Source of the DNA: Streptomyces sp. CB02959
GTDB taxonomy: Bacteria; Actinomycetota; Actinomycetes; Streptomycetales; Streptomycetaceae
DNA length: 64,000 bases
Assembly (NCBI RefSeq): GCF_002803155.1
Contig: NZ_NNBP01000024.1
Coordinates: forward strand, 62,001-126,000
Direction of reading: 5' to 3'
Each line of letters starts with the position of its first letter. Position 1 is the first letter of the stretch. This document shows positions 23,778 to 31,335 of this stretch, in pieces. Both the position numbers and the translations under genes were made by a program. The notes under the pieces are model-generated. The model searched no databases, was not told the DNA's origin, and saw only the letters and a program-made list of their open reading frames with translations.

Positions 23778-24668
23778 ATGCGAGACCAGCTCCTCGGGGA
23801 CCGTTACCGGTTGGTGCGGCAGCTCGGCGAGGGCGGGATGGGGCAAGTCTGGGAGGCGCAGGACGAGACGCTGGGCCGGCACGTCGCGGTCAAGGTGATC
23901 TCCCTACTCGCCGGTGGCGGAAGCCGCGGCGACGAGGCACGCGCCAGGTTCCTGCGCGAGGCACGGATCACCGCCCAGCTACAGCACCCCAACATCGTGA
24001 CCATCCACGACCTCGGCGAGACCGGCGCGGGAATCGAACGGGTCCCGTTCCTGGTGATGGAGCTGGTCCGAGGCGAGGGCCTGGACGCGATGCTGCGCCG
24101 AGGTGTCGTCACCCTGGCGGACGCGGCCCGATGGGGCGCGCTGGTAGCTGACGCGCTTGCCGTGGCGCACGCAGCCGGAATCATGCACCGGGACATCAAG
24201 CCGTCCAACATCCTCATCACGCCGTCCGGCACCGTGAAGGTCCTCGACTTCGGCATCGCGAGGGCAGCCGACCCCTACGCGACCGCCGACCGCCTCACCC
24301 AGACCGGCTTCATCGTGGGCACACCCCCCTACATGGCGCCCGAACAAGCACGCGGCTTCCCCGAACCGCGCAGCGACCTGTACGCCCTCGGCTGCCTCCT
24401 CTTCGAGCTGATCACAGGCCAACTCCCCTTCCAGGCCCCCGACACCGTCGGCTACCTGACGGCACACCTCACCCAAGAGCCGCCCACACCCAGCTCGGTA
24501 TCCACCGGCGTCCCCTCCGCATGGGACGACCTCGTGCTCAGGCTGCTGGAAAAGGACCCCGACCAGCGGTACCCGAACGCCACCGACCTCTCCCAGGCGC
24601 TGCGACTACTCGACCGAGTCACCGAGCCCGCGCCACCAGCAGGAGGGGCCACCCACCCCCCTCCATGA
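23778..24668 (+). CDS. Ser/Thr protein kinase, PknB-like, soluble
   Basis: 296 residues from ATG 23778, preferred over GTG 23772 for spacing to GGGGGAGG. All kinase motifs are present: GEGGMGQVW loop (17-25), K39 in VAVKV, E in FLREARITAQLQHPNIV, HRDIKPSNIL, DFG and a GTPPYMAPEQ activation segment. There is no transmembrane or PASTA region; the protein ends with a Pro-rich tail. The stop overlaps the start of the next gene (ATGA), so kinase and membrane protein are translated together; the membrane protein may be its substrate or sensor. Cytoplasmic. Confidence 0.95.
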   Translation: MRDQLLGDRYRLVRQLGEGGMGQVWEAQDETLGRHVAVKVISLLAGGGSRGDEARARFLREARITAQLQHPNIVTIHDLGETGAGIERVPFLVMELVRGEGLDAMLRRGVVTLADAARWGALVADALAVAHAAGIMHRDIKPSNILITPSGTVKVLDFGIARAADPYATADRLTQTGFIVGTPPYMAPEQARGFPEPRSDLYALGCLLFELITGQLPFQAPDTVGYLTAHLTQEPPTPSSVSTGVPSAWDDLVLRLLEKDPDQRYPNATDLSQALRLLDRVTEPAPPAGGATHPPP

Positions 24669-25990
24669 CAGCGACGACCCCGCTCCCGCCTGCGGCCCCC
24701 ACCCGCAGAGCAAGTAGCCTCCCCCCACGGCCGGATACCGCATCGACGCACACCCCAGCAGGCCGTGGCCGCGCGACACGGTTCATCCTCCCGATATGCC
24801 TATGGTTGCTCACCCTCGCCTCGCTGGCCGGCCCACGGCAGATCGGGATTCCGGTCGCCCTGGCGGTCATCTGGGGGTTCACGGCAGTACTCACACCGCA
24901 CTCCACAAGCCTGACGCGCGGGACGGGGTACGTGGCCGTGGCGGCCATCGCTGTGCAGCTCGTAGGGTTTGTGACCCATTTCTGGGATGATCTTCTTTTG
25001 GGCCTCTCAATATGGTGGCCCTTCCTCACGCTGATCGTCCTGACCATCCCGTCGTACTTCTACCGCGAGATCAAGACCCGGCGAGCGGCAAGTTCGACCT
25101 CGACACCCAGAATGGCTCGGCGGCGCCTCACCCGTCTGCGCACGGTCCCGGCTGGCCGAGACATCGGCGAGATCGAGACTGAGCCCGTTCCGCCACCCGC
25201 GCTGACTCGTAAGCTCAGCACTGGCCAGCCAGAGGCTGAAGATGCAGCCCAGAGCACGGACGCCGAGCCGCCGAAGTCTCCAGCGTCCGCACCCCGATGG
25301 ACCCAAAGCAGAGGCGTTCAGCTCCTCATGGCCCTGTCGATGACCCTTGTACTGGCGGCGACGGCCGTCATCTACTACTCCTCTGCGGCCCGCCACCGCG
25401 ACACCTCCAGCCCGCCCCCGAGTGCCAGCGCCACCCCGGCCGCCCAGTACCTGCGGATGCCTAACCTCTGCGGATACGTGCAGAACAACGAGATGCGGGG
25501 CCGCGCCGAACTGCAGCCCGGGAGTGATGAACCAGGGCTAGACGGTCGCAACGACAGTAGGCATGCGAACTGCGGGTGGGGCAGCGCCCCCAGCGTGAAG
25601 GAGAACAGGTCCAAGGTGGTCATCACTGCGACGCTGTACGGGACCGTAGCAGGCGCAAAGGACGCCATGGCCGCCATCACACTCGGCCGCAGCACCATCG
25701 ACGTCGCCCTCACGACCAGCAAGGTGGACGATACGGAGAACATTCCGGAAGAAGCGAAGAAGACTGTCCAGGACGAAGACGCCACGAACGGAGACCGGTA
25801 CAACAGCACCACGGTCTACTTTCGACGCAACAACGTGGTCGTCGAGGTCTGGTACGTGGAGTCCAAGGTCCAGATGAACGACACGAACAACAAGGACGAG
25901 GTCACCGGACGCGCACTCACCTGGGGCAGATCTCTGGACAACTTCCTCAGGGACGAACCGGAGAACCACGAGCAGCCGATCTGGGGCTGA
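24665..25990 (+). CDS. Membrane protein partner of the kinase with exported C-terminal domain
   Basis: 441 residues. Hydrophobic segments at about 40-115 (FILPICLWLLTLASLAG, VALAVIWGFTAVL, VAVAAIAVQLVGFVTHFW, SIWWPFLTLIVLTIPSYF) form a membrane bundle. A cytoplasmic Thr/Ser/Pro-rich linker follows. A further segment, LLMALSMTLVLAATAVIYYS, lies near 220-240. The remaining 200 residues are predicted outside and include LCGYVQNNEMRGRA and NCGWGSAPS, reminiscent of DUF3558-type lipoprotein domains. The linker is rich in possible phospho-acceptors, fitting the overlapping kinase gene (inference). A 11-bp terminator hairpin follows at 26058-26091. Confidence 0.85.
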   Translation: MTATTPLPPAAPTRRASSLPPRPDTASTHTPAGRGRATRFILPICLWLLTLASLAGPRQIGIPVALAVIWGFTAVLTPHSTSLTRGTGYVAVAAIAVQLVGFVTHFWDDLLLGLSIWWPFLTLIVLTIPSYFYREIKTRRAASSTSTPRMARRRLTRLRTVPAGRDIGEIETEPVPPPALTRKLSTGQPEAEDAAQSTDAEPPKSPASAPRWTQSRGVQLLMALSMTLVLAATAVIYYSSAARHRDTSSPPPSASATPAAQYLRMPNLCGYVQNNEMRGRAELQPGSDEPGLDGRNDSRHANCGWGSAPSVKENRSKVVITATLYGTVAGAKDAMAAITLGRSTIDVALTTSKVDDTENIPEEAKKTVQDEDATNGDRYNSTTVYFRRNNVVVEVWYVESKVQMNDTNNKDEVTGRALTWGRSLDNFLRDEPENHEQPIWG

Positions 25991-26057
25991 ATCACCCGTC
26001 GGCCCCCTTTACGGCGCGCGGGAACCCGGCAAGGCGTTTCATAGATGGACGCGAACG

Positions 26058-26091
26058 TGGCGCCCACCCCGGAGATCCGTGGTGGGCGCCA
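26058..26091 (+). terminator. Terminator after the kinase-membrane protein operon
   Basis: TGGCGCCCACC and GGTGGGCGCCA form an 11-bp stem with a 12-base loop. Confidence 0.65.
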
Positions 26092-26158
26092 CAGCCGTCC
26101 CATCATGCTGCCCAGTGGCTAAGGATGGCCAGCTGCTGGAAGGGTTGCCAGAGGTCCG

Positions 26159-26418
26159 TCAGCGGGTGAGCTGCTCCAGGGCGGCCAGGGCTCGGGGGGC
26201 GTCGGCGTGGGGGACGAAGAGGTGGTCGTGGTGGAAGCCGGCGACCACGTTGCAGCTGAGCCCGGCCTGGGCCAGGGCTTCGGCGAAGACAGCTGTGAGG
26301 CCGACCGCTTCGAGCGAGGAGTGCACGCGCAGGGTGATCCAGCTGGCGACGTAGTCGTAGGTCAGGCCAGCCTGGTCGGCGTCCTGCCTGTCCAGGACGA
26401 GGGTCAGTCCCTCCTCCT
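26159..26418 (-). pseudogene. ACT-domain protein, 5' end replaced by CRISPR array 3
   Basis: The frame reads EEEGLTLVLDRQDADQAGLTYD, then YVASWITLRVHSSLEAVGLT, ALAQAGLSCNVVAGFHHDHLFVPH. This is the C-terminal two thirds of the ACT/CASTOR-like amino-acid-binding family common in Streptomyces. Intact members begin roughly 35-45 residues earlier. Here the frame runs straight into a partial CRISPR repeat at 26419-26433, with GAGGAG/CTCCGC micro-similarity at the joint. No start codon of the family remains. Confidence 0.8.
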
Positions 26419-26680
26419 CGGCGCGGAGTGGACGGGGGCGGTGTGGGGTGGGGAGTGGGGGGCTCCGGTTCACCTCCGCTCGAGCGGAGGTGAACCGGCG
26501 GCTGGTGGTGGATCGCGACCGCTGCCAATGTCCTCTCCGTGCGAGCGGAGGTGAACCGGTGAAGGAGATGGCGTCGTTGCCGATCTCGATGTCCTCTCCG
26601 TGCGAGCGGAGGTGAACCGAGCGCTCCGGCCGGGCCCGTGGTGAACGCCGCGTCCTCTCCGTGCGAGCGGAGGTGAACCG
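26419..26680 (+). CRISPR. Chimeric CRISPR mini-array 3, no leader
   Basis: From the left: the 3' part of an array-1-type repeat (GGCGCGGAGTGGAC, ending 26433), a 32-base G-rich spacer (26434-26465), a 32-base perfect palindrome (26466-26497), a 32-base spacer, then array-2-type repeats at 26530, 26591 and 26652 separated by 32-base spacers. The palindrome joins the first half of an array-1-type repeat (CGGTTCACCTCCGCTC) to the second half of an array-2-type repeat (GAGCGGAGGTGAACCG). The conserved leader block seen before arrays 1 and 2 is absent. The IS256 element starts 6 bases after the last repeat. Confidence 0.93.
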
Positions 26681-26806
26681 CGTGCAGAGCAATGCTTAGG
26701 ACTTGTGGATCAGTCCCGGGGCGGGACGCAGAAGGCGTACCTTCCCGATGATCCCGTGATGTCCGAGTAGGCCCGCGTTCGCAGCGCGGGTCGGGAAGGC
26801 ACGCCC

Positions 26807-28054
26807 GTGCTCAGCGTAGTGACCGACGACGGCTCCACCCAGTCCGGCTCCCTGATCGACGAGATCGTGCGCGAGGGTGCCCGCCGGATGCTTGCCGCCG
26901 CACTGGAGGCGGAAGTCAACCAGTACATAGCCGAGTTGGCCGCCGAGACAGATCAGGTCGGCCATCGCCTGGTTGTCCGCAACGGCCACCACCGGCCCCG
27001 GACCGTGGCTACCGCGGCCGGCCCGGTCGAGGTGCGGGCTCCGCGGGTGAACGACCGTCGCATCGACGACGCGACCGGCGAGCGCAAGCGGTTCTCCTCG
27101 AAGATCATGGCGCCCTGGTGCCGCAAGTCGCCGAAGATCTCCGAGGTGCTGCCGCTGCTCTACCTGCACGGCCTGTCGTCCGGAGACTTCGTGCCCGCGC
27201 TGGAGCAGTTCCTCGGCGGCACGGCCGGCCTGTCGCCCGCGACGGTGACCCGGTTGGCAAAGCAGTGGCAGGACGACCACGCGGCCTTCCAGCAGCGGGA
27301 CCTGTCGCAGACCGACTTCGTCTACGTGTGGGCCGACGGCGTGCACCCGAAGGTTCGGCTCGGCCAGGCCCACTCGTGTGTCCTGGTCCTGCTCGGCGTC
27401 CGCCTGGACGGCACCAAGGAACTGATCGCCCTCGCGGAGGGGCTGCGGGAGTCCACCGAGTCCTGGGCCGACCTGCTCCGGGACTGCCGCCGCCGCGGCA
27501 TGCGCGATCCCGAGCTGGTCATCGGCGACGGCGCGATGGGCCTGTGGAAGGCCCTGGTCGAGGTGTTCCCGGCCTCCCGCCACCAGCGCTGCTGGGTTCA
27601 TAAAGCCCGGAATGTCACGAACTGCCTGCCGAAGTCCGCACAGTCGGGCGCGACGAAGGCGATGCAGGAGATCTACAACGCCGAGGACCGCGCCCACGCG
27701 GAGAAGGCGATCGAGGAGTTCTCCCGCACCTACGGCACCAAGTGGCCCAAGGCCGTCGCGAAGATCACCGACGATGCGGAGGAACTGCTGGCGTTCTACG
27801 ACTTTCCGGCCGGGCACTGGGTCCACCTGCGGACCACCAACCCCATCGATTCGACGTTCTCCACGGTCAAGCTCCGCACAAAGGTCACCCGCGGGGCCGG
27901 CGGCCCGGCCGCCGCCCTGGCGATGGTATTCAAGCTCGTCGAGTCCGCTCAGGACCGCTGGCGGGCGATCACCGGAGCCTCCCTCGTCGCCCTGGTCCGG
28001 TCCGGCGCCAGGTTCAAGAACGGCGTCCTGGTCGAGCGCGAGGAGGCCGCGTAG
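26807..28054 (+). CDS. IS256 (Mutator-type) transposase
   Basis: 415 residues, full length for the family, GTG start. DDE catalytic region: FVYVWADGVHPKVRL with the first D, ELVIGDGAMGLWKAL with the second D, followed by RHQRCWVHKARNV, the family C-x2-H signature. The E lies in the downstream helical region, and LRTTNPIDSTFSTVKLRT is the usual C-terminal signature. No frameshift or stop, so probably active. It reads toward the passenger gene. Confidence 0.95.
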   Translation: MLSVVTDDGSTQSGSLIDEIVREGARRMLAAALEAEVNQYIAELAAETDQVGHRLVVRNGHHRPRTVATAAGPVEVRAPRVNDRRIDDATGERKRFSSKIMAPWCRKSPKISEVLPLLYLHGLSSGDFVPALEQFLGGTAGLSPATVTRLAKQWQDDHAAFQQRDLSQTDFVYVWADGVHPKVRLGQAHSCVLVLLGVRLDGTKELIALAEGLRESTESWADLLRDCRRRGMRDPELVIGDGAMGLWKALVEVFPASRHQRCWVHKARNVTNCLPKSAQSGATKAMQEIYNAEDRAHAEKAIEEFSRTYGTKWPKAVAKITDDAEELLAFYDFPAGHWVHLRTTNPIDSTFSTVKLRTKVTRGAGGPAAALAMVFKLVESAQDRWRAITGASLVALVRSGARFKNGVLVEREEAA

Positions 28055-28069
28055 TCAGCGGTCGGCCGG

Positions 28070-28867
28070 TCAGCTGGCGAAACCACCGTTGCTCTTCAGC
28101 AGTTGCCCGTTGATCCACTGCCCTTGCGGTGAGCACAGGAAGTCCACCAGGTCAGCGGTGTCCTGCGGGCTGCCCAGACGTCCCAGCGGTGTCTGGCGCA
28201 GTACGTGGTCGCGGATGTCGTCGGACATCCAGCCGGTGTCGATCGGGCCGGGGTTGATCACGTTGGCAGTGATCCCGAGGTGAGCGAGTTCGTGGGCAGC
28301 GGCCAGGGTGATGCGGTCGAGTGCGCCCTTGCTCGCCCCGTAGGGCAGGTTGTCGACGGTGTGGTCGCTCGTGAGGGCGATCACGCGTCCGGTTCCCTGG
28401 GTTCCTTGGAAGCGTCGGCCGAACTCACGAATCAGCAGCCAGGAGGCACGCGCATTGACCGCGAAGTGGCGGTCGAAGCTCTCCAGGGTGGTGTCGAGCA
28501 GGCCGGAGTCCACCGACTCGCAGTGACACATCACCAACGCGGAGACGTTGCCGAGGCGGCCCTGAGCTTGGTCAAAGACTCGCCCTGGGGCATCAGGATC
28601 GTCGAGGTCCGCCTCGATCGCCACCGTGTCGGCGCCCCGCTCTTCCAGGGCCTTGGCGATGGTGTCCGCGGCGTCAGTCTCGACGCCCCAGGCCATGCGC
28701 GCGTCGTACGGCGTCCAGTACGTGAAGGCGACATTCCAGCCCGCTTCGGCCAGTCGGCGGGCGATCCCCGCACCGATCCCGATGGACCGGCTGACGCCGG
28801 TCACCAACGCGACCGGCCTGGCGGCGTCGAACAGCGGCTTCTCATCAGCAGTCGTCACGAAACGCAA
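28070..28867 (-). CDS. Short-chain dehydrogenase/reductase, likely IS passenger
   Basis: 265 residues. Cofactor motif: VALVTGVSRSIGIGAGIARRLAE (TGxxxxxGxG form). The Asp in EADLDDPDAP contacts the adenine ring, and VMCHCESVD takes the place of NNAG. Catalytic S-Y-K: Ser in VIALTSDHTV, Tyr and Lys in YGASKGALDR. NVINPGPIDTGWM and a C-terminal GQWINGQLL...NGG complete the family pattern. An NAD(P)H oxidoreductase of unknown substrate; related actinobacterial SDRs sometimes modify antibiotics, but nothing here proves that. It ends 15 bases from the transposase stop (convergent) and lies within the element ends. Confidence 0.92.
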   Translation of the reverse strand: MRFVTTADEKPLFDAARPVALVTGVSRSIGIGAGIARRLAEAGWNVAFTYWTPYDARMAWGVETDAADTIAKALEERGADTVAIEADLDDPDAPGRVFDQAQGRLGNVSALVMCHCESVDSGLLDTTLESFDRHFAVNARASWLLIREFGRRFQGTQGTGRVIALTSDHTVDNLPYGASKGALDRITLAAAHELAHLGITANVINPGPIDTGWMSDDIRDHVLRQTPLGRLGSPQDTADLVDFLCSPQGQWINGQLLKSNGGFAS

Positions 28868-28939
28868 TCGTTCGGCCTCCTACAGGGGAACGGCAACCCG
28901 ATTCTCCTTCAGCTCATCCACAAGTCTTGACGATTGCTC

Positions 28940-29105
28940 CTTCCCTCCCCCCCATCCACTCCAGCGCGGTCTCCCGATCGGTGGTTGACGGAACGACCTG
29001 CAACGGCGGCCCCAACGTCTCCAGAACCTCGACGAGCCGATCCCACTGCGCTCGCAGGGGAGAGGACAACGCCCGCTGTTGAACGTCCCTGTTCCCTACC
29101 AGCTG
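28940..29105 (-). pseudogene. Fragment of an ATP-dependent DNA ligase-type gene
   Basis: The minus frame reads RNRDVQQRALSSPLRAQWDR, then LVEVLETLGPPLQVVPSTTD, RETALEW, resembling the nucleotidyl-transferase half of bacterial NHEJ-type ligases just before the G.V.K motif. It is cut off by the right end of the IS256 element, and no upstream part is present. Confidence 0.5.
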
Positions 29106-29184
29106 ATGCCGGGGACGATCGCTATCAGCGTCCGGACTCAAGACGGCCCGGTCCGACTTTCTGCCGATCGCCGCGCGTCGGCTC

Positions 29185-29429
29185 TTACTCGTCGTTGGCC
29201 GCATTCTTGTCGCGCAGGGGCCGCAGGCCGCCGGGCAGGTCGGGGAGCTGGAGGAGTACCGGCCGAGCATGTTGACGTGGTGGCGGACGAACGGGGAGAG
29301 GCGGGCGATGCCCTCGTCTCGGACGTCGAAGCCGTCGGCGCGCAGCTGGGTGAGGGCGGCGTTCATGTACCGCGTGTTGAACAGGACCAAGGCGGTGAGG
29401 ACGAGGCCGAGGGCGCCGACCAGGTCTTC
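29185..29429 (-). pseudogene. C-terminal remnant of a Tn3-family transposase, frameshifted
   Basis: EDLVGALGLVLTALVLFNTR, YMNAALTQLRADGFDVRDEG and IARLSPFVRHHVNMLGRYS match the Tn3 transposase C-terminus. The last about 20 residues continue in another frame (LQLPDLPGGLRPLRDKNAAN) to a TAA at 29185, showing a frameshift near 29250. The N-terminal 900 residues are missing. Confidence 0.85.
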
Positions 29430-29928
29430 CATCGGGCCCCTCGTCGTGCGCGGACAGGCGCCGCGCGGCGCAGAACGCCAGCGCCCCACAAGCCTGCGGA
29501 AATTCGCTGGTCAGCGAGGGGTGTGCGGCTAACGGTCCGTGCTATGCAGCCCAGCGGAAGGAGCCTTGCGCGGCTAAGGCAGCCATGGTTTACGGCCCGG
29601 CGGCCGGTTAGCCATAGCAGTGCCCCGGAGCTGATTCAAGCGGTCGCGAAAAAACGTCCCGAGACAGCACCCTGACGCTGCTTCACGGGCAGCGTTCCAT
29701 AAATACGCAGGTCAGAGGCCAGCCACGAGCAGGGCAGCGAGGCGAGTATGGAGGTGCATCGAGGGTGCTGCCGAAATTCGCGAGAACTCGAGTCGGCACC
29801 CCGCACAGTGCAATCTCCTCCCGTGTCCGGGGGCGCCACCGGACACGACCAGCGGACTTGCGGGGCTAATCCCACGCCGGTCCAAGGTCTGCGCAACTGT
29901 CCATCCGATCAGACGAAACGAGAACACC
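29430..29928. other. Decayed region without assignable genes
   Basis: No open frame here has coding character together with a ribosome binding site. GCGGCTAA recurs in direct orientation near 29525 and 29572, followed by CGGTTAGCC near 29608, and may be transposon-end debris. Confidence 0.3.
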
Positions 29929-30165
29929 GTGACCGTCAACACTCATGACCACCTGGGTGCTCACCGGCCCTCCCGGACTCCGGCGGCGTCGTCGGCCCGC
30001 GGCCACCGAGCATGGATCTGGGCCCGACGACTCCTGTGGCCGGTCTGCATCACCGGCGGCGTGGCCATCGGCCTGACCGGCCACGAGGCCCTGGGCGTTG
30101 CCGTGATTGCGGCCGCGCCGGCCAGCGCCAGTCTGGCCACCTGGAGGTCGTACAAGCGCCGCTAA
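29929..30165 (+). CDS. Small membrane protein, 78 aa
   Basis: A basic N-terminus of about 35 residues is followed by two hydrophobic stretches (WPVCITGGVAIGLTG and ALGVAVIAAAPASASLATW) and a basic end, WRSYKRR. GTG start with a weak GAGAA site upstream. It is of the type of small membrane proteins linked to conjugation or phage-like elements in Streptomyces; no family is identified. Confidence 0.5.
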   Translation: MTVNTHDHLGAHRPSRTPAASSARGHRAWIWARRLLWPVCITGGVAIGLTGHEALGVAVIAAAPASASLATWRSYKRR

Positions 30166-30417
30166 GGCGTGCCACCGCCTCGCCCGGGCACCAGCCGGGC
30201 GGGGCGCCCAATACGTCGGGCCTGCCCGCACCGGTGAGCCACGCCGAGGGTTTCACCGTCGCCTCGGGCCCATCGACCACTGGACGGCGCCGGCGGCTGG
30301 ACGATGACCTGTAGCCTCTGGTCCTGCCCCTCGCCAGCGGACGGCCGGCACCTCTCCTCGACCGCGGGCTTGCTGCTGAACTGCCCCCACTGTCAGGCAG
30401 GGAAAGGGTGTGATTCT

Positions 30418-30621
30418 TCAGCGTCCGCCAGCTCCGAGGACTCGCCGAGGTTTTGGTGTCGGTGGTTGCGCTCCCAGCACGTCCTGGACCCGTAGTTCGT
30501 CGAGATCCGGGAGGTTGATTCCGGGCAGGGAGTTGAGTAGGTCAGCCTCGGCGGCGCGGATCCGCGCCGCCGCCTGGGGGCCGGCGCCGAGGGCGCGGCG
30601 GGCGGTCTTCACGGTGGTCAT
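30418..30621 (-). CDS. Possible small protein, 67 aa
   Basis: MTTVKTARRALGAGPQAAAR, then IRAAEADLLNSLPGINLPDLDELRVQDVL has plausible codon use and amphipathic helices, but no ribosome binding site precedes the ATG. Function unknown; it may be spurious. Confidence 0.3.
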   Translation of the reverse strand: MTTVKTARRALGAGPQAAARIRAAEADLLNSLPGINLPDLDELRVQDVLGAQPPTPKPRRVLGAGGR

Positions 30622-30990
30622 CGTACGGTCGGGGCAGAAGAGAAGGGGCCAGACTCGGAGTCCGCGGCTGCTGCGGAGCTGGAACGCCTGTGCCGTGCGA
30701 TGGGCCTAACGCCTCTTGGCCAGCCTTCGATGGTTCTGAGCGGTGGTCGGTGGCTTGCCCGTGCCGCAGCCCGTCCTGACCTCCTGCAGGAACACGAGCC
30801 AGCCTGAACTGCAGGCAGAGCCGGAACAGGCTGATCTCAGACAGCGGACCTCGCTCATTGGCCAGATCGCGCGGCATGACGTCCAGATCACCTGAGGTGC
30901 CATCGCATAGGGTGACGAACTGGCAACGGCGAGGGCTCCATGGCGTGCCCTCACGTACCAGAAGGACGAGAACAACGGGGAATCGGGGGA
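30622..30990. other. Promoter region and unassigned sequence before the WXG100-like operon
   Basis: A minus frame (about 30720-30877) with DLANERGPLSEISLFRLCLQF looks like an eroded coding remnant. No start or family can be assigned. Confidence 0.3.
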
Positions 30991-31329
30991 ATGATGTCGA
31001 CCACGAACGTCGACCCAGCCGCGCTGCGTGCGGCCGCTGGACAAAGCGAAGAGATGCAAGCCGGCGTCGGAACTGCCCTGGGCGGTTTGAGCGCGCACCA
31101 CCAGGCCGTGCCGGGACAGACGGAGGGCCTTGACATGGTTGGGGAGCTGCTGAAAACCCATCAGTCCTGGCATGACCGACTTGAGGATGTCAAAAAAGAA
31201 TGCGGTGAGGTCGCACGATCACTAAGGGCCTCTGCGGGCAACTACGAGCACAACGACGAGCAGACCGCTAAGTCGTTTGCCCTCCCGGCGACGCAGAGTA
31301 CTGCCCGCCATGCCACCCCTTTTGGATGA
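30991..31329 (+). CDS. WXG100-like/ESX-type small helical protein
   Basis: 112 residues starting at ATG-ATG with GGGGGAA upstream. Two long helices, LRAAAGQSEEMQAGVGTALG and LLKTHQSWHDRLEDVKKECG, then VARSLRASAGNYEHNDEQTA. The second half (WHDRL...Y.x.D/E) resembles type VII secretion targets and their C-terminal signal. It is followed after 6 bases by a protein with another such domain. It is likely a chaperone-like partner of the hydrolase encoded next. No ESX secretion genes occur in the window. Confidence 0.65.
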   Translation: MMSTTNVDPAALRAAAGQSEEMQAGVGTALGGLSAHHQAVPGQTEGLDMVGELLKTHQSWHDRLEDVKKECGEVARSLRASAGNYEHNDEQTAKSFALPATQSTARHATPFG

Positions 31330-31335
31330 TGCCCG

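Larger units (their letters stand above)
26687..28939 (+). mobile_element. IS256-family element carrying an SDR passenger gene
   Basis: Imperfect terminal inverted repeats of about 27 bp: the left reads GAGCAAT, then GACTTGTGGAT, then AG; the right end (28913-28939) is its complement with the same spacing. Between them are an IS256 transposase (plus) and a short-chain dehydrogenase (minus). No inverted repeat was found directly after the transposase, so the passenger lies inside the element. No 8-9 bp target duplication is visible at 26679-26686 against 28940 onward. Confidence 0.65.

Noticed and set aside
26679..28948. 8-9 bp target duplication around the IS256 element
   Set aside because: Flanking bases do not match; the element may have suffered an adjacent deletion.
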